A DNA stretch of 5,049 nt, from positions 1 to 5,049 of the forward strand of contig JAAXJV010000035.1 of the NCBI GenBank assembly GCA_012269655.1. The letters run 5' to 3'. The translations under genes were made by a program, and so were the position numbers. The DNA is from Pseudomonadales bacterium (GTDB lineage: Bacteria > Pseudomonadota > Gammaproteobacteria > Pseudomonadales > Litorivicinaceae). Below the pieces are notes generated by a model. The model searched no databases. It saw only the letters and a list, made by a program, of their open reading frames with translations, and was not told the DNA's origin. Below, one piece after another: positions 1 to 5,049 of the stretch (positions are counted from its first letter, which is position 1; every line of letters begins with the position of its first letter).

Positions 1-1
1 T

Positions 2-445
2 CCAGGTGTCATCACCTTTGGCGCCGGACACTTTTATTTGAGTCAGTCAGACAACGGCGGCCTCGTGTTTGGCGGCGACATCGATGGCTATAACAGCTAT
101 GCCAGCCGCGGGAATCTGCCGGTGGTTGAGGACGTATGCGAGGGCGGTATGGCCCTGATGCCAATGTTAGGCCGGGCGCGGCTACTCAGAATGTGGGGTG
201 GTGTGATGGATATGTCGATGGACGGATCACCTTTCATCGACGCAACCGGCGTACCGGGCCTCTACTTTAACGGTGGATGGTGCTATGGCGGATTTAAAGC
301 GACGCCGGCCAGTGGTTTCTGTTTTGCGCATTTGTTGGCGACGGGGCAATCCCACAAGGTGGCCACGGCCTATCGGCTGGATCGATTTATCAATGGATCG
401 ATGATTGACGAAAAGGGCCAGGGCGCCCAACCGAATTTGCACTAG
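2..445 (+). CDS. soxB: Sarcosine oxidase beta subunit, C-terminal part (5' end outside window)
   Basis: The frame is open from the left edge, giving 147 residues that end at TAG 443-445. A TTG at 38 is only an internal Leu codon, because the homologous sequence continues upstream of it. This is the C-terminal end of the flavoprotein (DAO-fold) beta subunit of heterotetrameric sarcosine oxidase. In the family this subunit holds non-covalent FAD and shares a covalent FMN at the interface with the alpha subunit, and it carries the sarcosine oxidation site. Visible signatures are GGDIDGYNSY (about residues 24-33), WGGVMDMSMDGSP in the middle, and GGWCYGGFKATPASG near residues 80-95, the conserved C-terminal flavin/substrate loop. 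The family is about 400-420 residues long, so roughly 260-275 residues, including the dinucleotide-binding motif and the FMN-linking His, lie outside the window. It is the first gene of a tight soxBDAG run. Substrate could be another N-methyl amino acid, but the family call is firm. Confidence 0.95.
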   Translation, partial: PGVITFGAGHFYLSQSDNGGLVFGGDIDGYNSYASRGNLPVVEDVCEGGMALMPMLGRARLLRMWGGVMDMSMDGSPFIDATGVPGLYFNGGWCYGGFKATPASGFCFAHLLATGQSHKVATAYRLDRFINGSMIDEKGQGAQPNLH

Positions 446-450
446 GAGAG
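444..450 (+). promoter_or_regulatory. Ribosome binding site of soxD, overlapping the soxB stop
   Basis: AGGAGAG begins inside the soxB TAG stop (443-445). Its AGGAG core (444-448) sits 5 nt before the soxD ATG at 454. A ribosome finishing soxB would lie directly over this site, which suggests translational coupling of the two subunits. Confidence 0.8.
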
Positions 451-453
451 CGC

Positions 454-732
454 ATGTTAATCCCACATCCCTTGTTGGGTCTGCGAGATGCCAGCGAATT
501 TGTCTACAAAGGCGATGCCCAACTGATGAATAGACCGGATGGATTTGCCGACGACGCCGACGCTCAGATGGTTGACTATCTGTACCCCCGTGACAATCCG
601 CGAGGAGTCCACAAGGAGCTCTGGTTTCACGAGCAGGGCGATCGCTCTTGGCTCGTGGTGACTCGAGACACACTGACCCACGAGATTTTAGGCGCAGAGT
701 TGGCCAATCCAGCACGAGGAGCGACATCATGA
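454..732 (+). CDS. soxD: Sarcosine oxidase delta subunit, variant lacking the zinc cysteines
   Basis: This 92-residue protein is the small structural subunit of heterotetrameric sarcosine oxidase. Family features seen are GLRDASEF (residues 9-16), the GDA..NRPD stretch (20-29), DYLYPRDNPRG (41-51), ELWFHEQGDRSW (55-66) and the end motif RDTLTHEILG (71-80). Canonical SoxD binds a structural Zn through a CPxCG motif near residues 6-9 and an HxxxC near 59-63. Here the first motif reads HPLLG (residues 5-9) and the second HEQGD (59-63). The whole protein has no cysteine, and only His59 of the four ligands remains. The ATG at 454 has a strong Shine-Dalgarno sequence and gives the usual length (about 85-105). 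The stop TGA 730-732 overlaps the soxA start as ATGA. Identity is secure from sequence and position; the loss of Zn binding is inferred. Confidence 0.93.
   Translation: MLIPHPLLGLRDASEFVYKGDAQLMNRPDGFADDADAQMVDYLYPRDNPRGVHKELWFHEQGDRSWLVVTRDTLTHEILGAELANPARGATS
716..721 (+). promoter_or_regulatory. Ribosome binding site deciding the soxA start
   Basis: GAGGAG lies 7 nt before the ATG at 729 and inside the 3' end of soxD. It supports ATG 729 over the earlier in-frame start at 648. The earlier start would add 27 basic residues unlike any SoxA N-terminus and would overlap soxD by 85 bp. Confidence 0.8.
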
Positions 733-3590
733 CTCGGCCTCAGCCCAGTATTCGCTTTACCTTTGATGGGCAAACTTACTATGGCGTGCCCGGTGACACG
801 CTAGCCTCTGCGCTGTTGGCCAATGGCGTTCGGTTGGTAGCGAGGAGCTTTAAGTATCACCGGCCCCGAGGCATTTTCAGCGCGGGCAGTGAAGAGCCTA
901 ATGCACTGGTCACCGTTCATCACCAAGGCCACCCCGAACCTAACACTCGAGCCACCACCATCGAGCTGTACGACGGCCTAAAGGCGACCTCACAGAGTGC
1001 CTGGCCATCCCTGCGTTTTGACTTGATGTCGGTGAATGACCGGCTCAGTTCCATGTTTGCCGCTGGGTTCTACTACAAGACCTTTATGTGGCCGGCGAAG
1101 TTCTGGGAATCTTTATATGAGCCCATGATTCGACGGGCGGCGGGTTTAGGGGTCCTATCCACCAATCCAGATCCCAGTCATTACGACAAAGGATTTCTCC
1201 ACTGCGATGTTCTGATCGTGGGTGGTGGCGCCGCGGGCCTTGCCGCAGCGCAAATCGCCGGTCAAAAAGGTCAACGAGTCATTTTGTGTGACGAGCAACC
1301 CAGCTTGGGAGGCCGTTTGCAGGATGAGCAAGACCAACAGTGGTTGGAAAAGGCTCAAGACGCGCTGGCGGGCTATTCCAACGTTCGTGTAATGACCCGC
1401 ACGACTGTGTTTGGCACCTTTGATCACGGCGTTTATGGCGCGGTGACCAGTAACACGGAACATTTGGCAAGCCCGGATCGAGATGCGCCCAAACAGACGC
1501 TGTGGAAGATCACCGCTGTACGCTGTGTTTTGGCTACTGGCGCGCTCGAGCGGCCGATTGCCTTTCCCAACAACGACCGGCCAGGGATCATGCTGGCGGG
1601 CGCGCTTCAAACCTATGCGATTCGTCACGGTGTCGAAGTGGGCCAGCGAGTTGCCCTATTTATCAACCACGAACAAGGGCTGGCCTGTGCTCGCGCTCTG
1701 CAGGCGGCCGGTGTCAATCTGGTGGCTGTGGTCGACGCACGTGATACGCCCAAGGCGACGGATCTGCCGCATTTTGTTGATGCGCAAGTGACCAACACCA
1801 AAGGCCGGCATGCCTTGAAAGCCATTCAGATCACTGCATCAGATGGCCAAGGACAGTGGATTGCCTGTGATGCACTGGGTGTGTCTGGCGGCTGGAGTCC
1901 GAACGTCCAGCTGACTTGCCATACCGGAGCTAAACCGGTTTGGGATGATGGCCTGAATGGCTTTGTTGCTAAGTCTCTACCGCCTGGGCAAAGCGTGATT
2001 GGTTCCGCGAACGGTCAATACGCACTGGATGCCTGTATTCGTTCGGCCAACGAGTGCCTAGAGGGCGATTTGCCGCTGCCTAAGTGCGACGCGGTGGATC
2101 CATCCAATGCCGTTGCGCTATTCCATGTACCTGGAAAGGCGCCGGCCTTCGTCGATTTCCAAAATGATGTCACGGTGAAGGACGTAAAACTCAGCCACCA
2201 AGAAGGCATGATTAGCGTCGAGCATCTAAAGCGTTACACCACTCTGGGTATGGCAACGGATCAGGGCAAAACTGCCAATGTCGTGGGTTTGGCAGTGATG
2301 GCTGAACTCACGGGTAAAACCATTCCTGAAACCGGCACCACGGTATTTCGTCCGCCATACACGCCGGTCTCTATGGGTGCGTTGGCCGGTCGAAGCCGGG
2401 GTAAAGACTTCAAGCCCACGCGGCTAACGCCTAGTCATCAGGCCGCCACTCAACGCGGCGCGGTTTTTGTCGAAGTGGGCAACTGGTTGCGGGCCCAATG
2501 GTTTCCGTTGCCGAGTGAAACGCAATGGCGCCAATCAGTCGATCGCGAGGTTTTAGCGGTGCGCCAGAGCGTCGGTGTTTGTGACGTGACCACTCTAGGT
2601 AAGATTGATGTTCAGGGCCGAGACGCGGCCGAATTTTTAAATTTGGTGTACGCCAATGGCTTTAAGAAATTGCCGGTGGGTAAGACGCGCTATGGATTGA
2701 TGCTGCGCGAAGACGGCATCGCCATGGACGACGGCACGGCGGCGCGACTGGCCGAGGATCATTTCGTGGTCACCACCACGACCGCCAATGCGGTCAGCGT
2801 TTATCGGCACATGGAGTTCGTGCATCAATGCCTGTATCCCGATTTAGACGTGCACATGATCTCGACGACAGAAGGCTGGGCTCAGTTTGCGATTGCTGGG
2901 CCGCAAAGCCGGACTTTGGTGAGTCGTGTGGTCGACATGGATGTTTCGAACGAAGCCTTTGAATTTATGGCCTGCGCCGAGACACGTCTGAAAAATGGAT
3001 TGCGAGCGCGTTTGTTCCGTATTTCCTTTTCAGGTGAGTTGGCCTACGAATTGGCGGTTCCTGCTCGTTTTGGCAATGACTTTTTCAATTACCTATTGGA
3101 AGTGGGGCAGGACCTGCAGGCCACGCCCTATGGAACCGAGGCACTGGGTGTGCTTCGAATTGAAAAGGGCCATGCCGCAGGCAACGAACTCAATGGTCAA
3201 GCTACAGCCCAGAATCTGGGCTTGGGCCGTATGGTCAGCGATTTAAAAGACGGTATCGGGCGAGTGGCGTCGCGGCGCCCGGCATTGATAGATGACACCC
3301 GACGGCTGGTGGGTTTCAAGCCGATTGATCCCAGCCAGACGCTGATGGGTGGCATGCATTTGTTAAACCTGAATGCCAAGGCCGCAGCAGAAAACGACCT
3401 CGGTTATCTGACCAGTGCGGCATTTAGTCCTCATGTGGGGTCCTCAATCGCACTCGGCTTTTTGGCCGATGCCGAAAGCCGAATGGGCGAGCAGTTAAAA
3501 GCGGTCAGCCCTGTTGACAACATCGAAGTGATTGTCGAGGTGTGCAGTGCGCACTTCGTGGATCCTGAAGGAGAACGTTTGCGTGCGTAA
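729..3590 (+). CDS. soxA: Sarcosine oxidase alpha subunit
   Basis: A full-length 953-residue protein; the family is about 950-1005. Residues 1 to about 95 form a Fer2_4-like fold (GDTLASALLANG at 22-33, SFKYHRPRGI at 40-49, SAGSEEPNAL at 51-60). It has no cysteine before Cys159, so no [2Fe-2S] cluster is expected, as in known SoxA. Residues about 157-440 form a dinucleotide-binding domain: VLIVGGGAAGLAA (161-173) with the acidic DEQ at 188-190 after the second strand, ATGALERP (269-276) and the GGWSPNV signature (387-393). This domain binds NAD+ in the known enzyme. The linker signature EHLKRYTTLGMATDQGKT is at 498-515. Residues about 560-950 form a GcvT-like tetrahydrofolate domain (REDGIAMDDGT at 660-670, FSGELAYEL at 767-775, EKGHAAGNELNG at 812-823). 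This domain takes the formaldehyde made by the SoxB flavin site and yields 5,10-methylene-THF. The start at 729 rests on the GAGGAG site and the ATGA overlap with soxD. Confidence 0.96.
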   Translation: MTRPQPSIRFTFDGQTYYGVPGDTLASALLANGVRLVARSFKYHRPRGIFSAGSEEPNALVTVHHQGHPEPNTRATTIELYDGLKATSQSAWPSLRFDLMSVNDRLSSMFAAGFYYKTFMWPAKFWESLYEPMIRRAAGLGVLSTNPDPSHYDKGFLHCDVLIVGGGAAGLAAAQIAGQKGQRVILCDEQPSLGGRLQDEQDQQWLEKAQDALAGYSNVRVMTRTTVFGTFDHGVYGAVTSNTEHLASPDRDAPKQTLWKITAVRCVLATGALERPIAFPNNDRPGIMLAGALQTYAIRHGVEVGQRVALFINHEQGLACARALQAAGVNLVAVVDARDTPKATDLPHFVDAQVTNTKGRHALKAIQITASDGQGQWIACDALGVSGGWSPNVQLTCHTGAKPVWDDGLNGFVAKSLPPGQSVIGSANGQYALDACIRSANECLEGDLPLPKCDAVDPSNAVALFHVPGKAPAFVDFQNDVTVKDVKLSHQEGMISVEHLKRYTTLGMATDQGKTANVVGLAVMAELTGKTIPETGTTVFRPPYTPVSMGALAGRSRGKDFKPTRLTPSHQAATQRGAVFVEVGNWLRAQWFPLPSETQWRQSVDREVLAVRQSVGVCDVTTLGKIDVQGRDAAEFLNLVYANGFKKLPVGKTRYGLMLREDGIAMDDGTAARLAEDHFVVTTTTANAVSVYRHMEFVHQCLYPDLDVHMISTTEGWAQFAIAGPQSRTLVSRVVDMDVSNEAFEFMACAETRLKNGLRARLFRISFSGELAYELAVPARFGNDFFNYLLEVGQDLQATPYGTEALGVLRIEKGHAAGNELNGQATAQNLGLGRMVSDLKDGIGRVASRRPALIDDTRRLVGFKPIDPSQTLMGGMHLLNLNAKAAAENDLGYLTSAAFSPHVGSSIALGFLADAESRMGEQLKAVSPVDNIEVIVEVCSAHFVDPEGERLRA
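3568..3573 (+). promoter_or_regulatory. Ribosome binding site deciding the GTG start of soxG
   Basis: AAGGAG ends 9 nt before GTG 3583. The first in-frame ATG downstream (3601) is 27 nt away, too far to use this site. The longer frame opening at 3532 has no comparable site at the right spacing. Confidence 0.75.
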
Positions 3591-4134
3591 TTTGATTGAA
3601 ATGCCAGCGAGCAGCACACAACCCATCGTGGTGGGGGACATGCGGTTAACGATGGTCGATGATTGTGCGTTGGTGTCCGTTTCAACCGATGCCATGCGGA
3701 CGGCTGGCGTGATCGAGCTGCTTAGCTCGATGGGTTATCCGCTGCCTGGCATAGAGCAGAACACAGGCAGTGCTGATCAGGGTGCATTCTGGATGGGGCC
3801 TCATCAATGGATGCTGTGGCGGGATTATCGCAGCGATCCCGATTGGGCGGCCGAAATTGACTTGCAGGGTTTGGCGGCCACCACCGAGCAAACCGATGCT
3901 TGGGCGCGTTTTGACTTGTCCGGATCTGCTCTGGTGAGCGTGATGGAACGCTTGTGCAATTTGGATTCGGCGCGGATTCAAACCGGGCTGGCCACGCGGA
4001 CCCAAATTCATCATGTGGGTGTGTTCGTGGTTGTGGTCGACGCGGTGGCTCAGATTTATGTGCCCCGGTCCATGGCAGATTCTCTGGTGCATGCCGTGGC
4101 CGGCGCAATTCGAGCCAATTTGGCCGTGGCCTAA
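3583..4134 (+). CDS. soxG: Sarcosine oxidase gamma subunit
   Basis: A 183-residue protein in the usual SoxG size range (about 180-210) and in the usual last place of soxBDAG. SoxG is the small GcvT/TrmE-like-fold subunit that packs on the alpha and beta subunits; no catalytic residues are assigned to it. Matching features are FWMGPHQWMLW (residues 69-79), EQTDAWARFDLSG (102-114), the RLCNLD segment (123-128), ATRTQIHHVGVFV (137-149) and a C-terminal helix ending HAVAGAIRANL (170-180). The chosen start is GTG 3583, which overlaps the soxA end by 8 bp and follows AAGGAG 3568-3573. A start at 3532 would add 17 residues, and an ATG at 3601 would remove 6. SoxG is the least conserved subunit, so the assignment rests on both motifs and position. 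Confidence 0.92.
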   Translation: MRNLIEMPASSTQPIVVGDMRLTMVDDCALVSVSTDAMRTAGVIELLSSMGYPLPGIEQNTGSADQGAFWMGPHQWMLWRDYRSDPDWAAEIDLQGLAATTEQTDAWARFDLSGSALVSVMERLCNLDSARIQTGLATRTQIHHVGVFVVVVDAVAQIYVPRSMADSLVHAVAGAIRANLAVA

Positions 4135-4164
4135 GGCCGGTTTACAGCGCCGGACGTTGGCCCT

Positions 4165-4167
4165 AGG
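4165..4167 (+). promoter_or_regulatory. Weak ribosome binding site of mgsA
   Basis: A bare AGG lies 8 nt before ATG 4176. An in-frame TAG at 4164-4166 excludes any earlier start. The site is much weaker than those of soxD, soxA and soxG, which would suit modest production of an enzyme whose product is toxic. That last point is inference. Confidence 0.4.
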
Positions 4168-4175
4168 CTGGACGG

Positions 4176-4634
4176 ATGAACCGACAATTGAAGCCGCAAA
4201 AACGTATTGCGCTGGTGGCGCATGACGCCAAAAAGTCCGAACTCATCCGCTGGTGCGAGCATAAGCGAGCACAGTTATCCTCACATCAGCTCTTTGCGAC
4301 CGGCACGACCGCGGCTCGATTGAGCGCAGCCTTAGATTTGCCGGTTCAGGCCTACTTGTCTGGGCCCATGGGGGGCGATCAGCAGATCGGGGCAAAAATT
4401 GCTGAAGGTCAACTGGATCTGTTGGTGTTTTTCTGGGATCCCATGAGCCAGATGCCTCATGATCCGGATATCAAAGCGCTGTTGCGGATTGCAGCGGTCT
4501 GGAATATCCCGGTCGCATGCAATTCGGCCAGTGCCGATTTTATGTTCTCGTCGTCACTGATCGACACGGAGTACGAATATCCCGTACCCGATTATCAGAC
4601 GTATTTGGCCGGCCGGACTACGCCGTCAGCTTAG
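4176..4634 (+). CDS. mgsA: Methylglyoxal synthase
   Basis: This 152-residue cytosolic enzyme converts dihydroxyacetone phosphate to methylglyoxal and phosphate, a bypass of lower glycolysis under phosphate limitation or sugar-phosphate overload. It has the same length as the E. coli protein and aligns at a constant offset of 3. The family motifs are RIALVAHD (10-17), ATGTT (41-45), SGPMGGDQQ (62-70), FFWDPM (85-90), PHDPDIKALLR (94-104), VWNIPVA (108-114) and a C-terminal PDYQTYL (138-144). Residues matching E. coli His19, Asp71, Asp91, His98 and Asp101 are all present as His16, Asp68, Asp88, His95 and Asp98. Phosphate-binding counterparts Lys20, Thr42, Ser62, Gly63 and Arg147 are also there. 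The gene should therefore be active. It begins 41 bp after soxG with no convincing terminator between, so co-transcription is possible. Its 3' end overlaps the opposing M24 gene by 17 bp. Confidence 0.97.
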   Translation: MNRQLKPQKRIALVAHDAKKSELIRWCEHKRAQLSSHQLFATGTTAARLSAALDLPVQAYLSGPMGGDQQIGAKIAEGQLDLLVFFWDPMSQMPHDPDIKALLRIAAVWNIPVACNSASADFMFSSSLIDTEYEYPVPDYQTYLAGRTTPSA

Positions 4635-5049
4635 GATCCCAAGGGTAGTTAGATAGCTGCTCGTAGCCGGTGTCTGTGATCAACACTTGGTCCTCTAGCT
4701 TGATCGAAAAATCACCGCCATCTTCGGTGATTAAGGCTTCGACACACAGCACCATACCGGGCTCTAGCTGACCATCAAAGGCGCCCGGTACGTGGGCGTC
4801 AGGGTAGGCGATCATCGGCCACTCATCGCACTGACCGACGCCGTGATAAACACAGCCGTACTTGAGTCGCTGATATTGCGGCGGCAATACGTGTGCCTTG
4901 TGAGTCAATTCATCAAAGGTCACTCCGGGGGCCAGCAACGCGCGGTTGTGTTCGATGTGTTCGATCCCGAGTTTCATGGCGTCTTTGTGACGCGGCTCAG
5001 GCTGGCCGTCACCGACCCACCACGTCCGGCTGATATCGCAACACATCCC
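4618..5049 (-). CDS. dddP: M24 metallopeptidase-fold protein, DddP-like (probable DMSP lyase), C-terminal part
   Basis: The frame is open to the right edge and gives 143 residues ending at TAG (complement of 4618-4620). The Met codon at 5046 is internal, because family homology (the CCDISRTWW strand) starts right there. This is the catalytic pita-bread domain of family M24. Counting from the edge (Gly1), likely metal ligands are Asp5 (CCDISRT), His69 (YHGVGQCDEWP), Glu104 (CVEALITEDGG) and Glu119 (KLEDQVLIT). Asp75 lies six residues after His69. As I recall them, the active-site residues of the Ruegeria DMSP lyase DddP are Asp307, His371, catalytic Asp377, Glu406 and Glu421. The spacing here fits all five at one offset (302), and the distance to the C-terminus also fits. 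DddP cleaves dimethylsulfoniopropionate to DMS and acrylate. Alternatives are another M24 Xaa-Pro dipeptidase-like enzyme. Creatinase would make sense next to soxBDAG, but the intact metal ligands and the CDEWP motif argue against it. The N-terminal two thirds are missing. Confidence 0.68.
   Translation of the reverse strand, partial: GMCCDISRTWWVGDGQPEPRHKDAMKLGIEHIEHNRALLAPGVTFDELTHKAHVLPPQYQRLKYGCVYHGVGQCDEWPMIAYPDAHVPGAFDGQLEPGMVLCVEALITEDGGDFSIKLEDQVLITDTGYEQLSNYPWDPKLTA

Noticed and set aside
648..728. An upstream in-frame extension of soxA
   Set aside because: The 27 extra residues are Arg-rich and unlike SoxA N-termini. The ATG at 729 has GAGGAG at 7 nt and the standard ATGA overlap.
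227..730. A 167-residue open frame on the minus strand, opposite soxB and soxD
   Set aside because: It is antisense to two well-supported genes, has a low-complexity Arg-rich translation with no recognisable domain, and has no ribosome binding site worth noting.
1155..1628. A 157-residue minus-strand frame within soxA, with other smaller frames in the same region
   Set aside because: These are shadow frames of a conserved 953-residue gene, with no domain or start signal.
3682..4108. Two overlapping minus-strand frames of about 130 residues opposite soxG
   Set aside because: Both are His/Pro/Arg-rich translations typical of antisense GC-rich coding sequence; soxG accounts for this stretch.
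4093..4131. A 9-bp direct repeat (GCCGTGGCC) 30 bp apart at the end of soxG
   Set aside because: It encodes repeated Ala-Val-Ala codons at the protein end; chance is enough to explain it.
4127..4139. A short hairpin GGCC-TAA-GGCC around the soxG stop codon, considered as a terminator
   Set aside because: The stem is only 4 bp plus a G-T pair, the loop is 3 nt, and no T tract follows, so intrinsic termination is not supported.
4630..4643. An imperfect palindrome around GGATCC just after the mgsA stop
   Set aside because: It has no loop, one mismatched pair and no T tract, and it lies inside the minus-strand gene, so it is not convincing as a terminator or operator.
4618..5049. Creatinase, which would supply sarcosine to SoxBDAG
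   Set aside because: Creatinase lacks the M24 metal ligands and has a different His region. This protein keeps the Asp, His and two Glu ligands and has the HGVGQCDEWP motif of DddP-like proteins.

Overview
The window is protein-coding from end to end and looks like ordinary bacterial chromosome. Base composition is moderately GC-rich by eye, and coding style is even throughout, with no sign of insertion sequences, tRNAs, rRNA or CRISPR. The gene content suggests a marine proteobacterium, probably a gammaproteobacterium. MgsA closely resembles the enterobacterial enzyme, and the sarcosine oxidase and DddP-like genes are typical of bacteria that feed on osmolytes. This taxonomic call is an inference; nothing in the window fixes the genus.

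Layout. Positions 2-4134 (+) hold the last third of soxB followed by complete soxD, soxA and soxG, the canonical soxBDAG order of heterotetrameric sarcosine oxidase. The genes are packed for translational coupling: the soxD Shine-Dalgarno overlaps the soxB stop codon, soxD and soxA share an ATGA, and soxG starts on a GTG 8 bp inside soxA. After a 41-bp gap comes mgsA (4176-4634, +), a methylglyoxal synthase with all catalytic residues. The right edge (4618-5049, -) carries the C-terminal 143 residues of an M24 metallopeptidase-fold protein. Its residue spacing matches the DMSP lyase DddP. It runs toward mgsA, and the two genes overlap tail-to-tail by 17 bp.

How the genes work together. SoxBDAG would oxidise sarcosine, the last N-methyl intermediate of glycine betaine, choline or creatine breakdown. 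The products are glycine, H2O2 and formaldehyde, the last captured as 5,10-methylene-tetrahydrofolate. If the right-hand gene is truly DddP, it would cleave DMSP to DMS and acrylate. The locus would then combine breakdown of a nitrogenous and a sulfonium methylated osmolyte. MgsA converts dihydroxyacetone phosphate to methylglyoxal and has no obvious biochemical tie to its neighbours.

The most notable points are a SoxD subunit that has lost all three cysteines of the family zinc site, the DddP-like gene facing a sarcosine oxidase operon, and mgsA in a place where folate/C1 genes are more usual. I found no clear evidence of an undescribed system.
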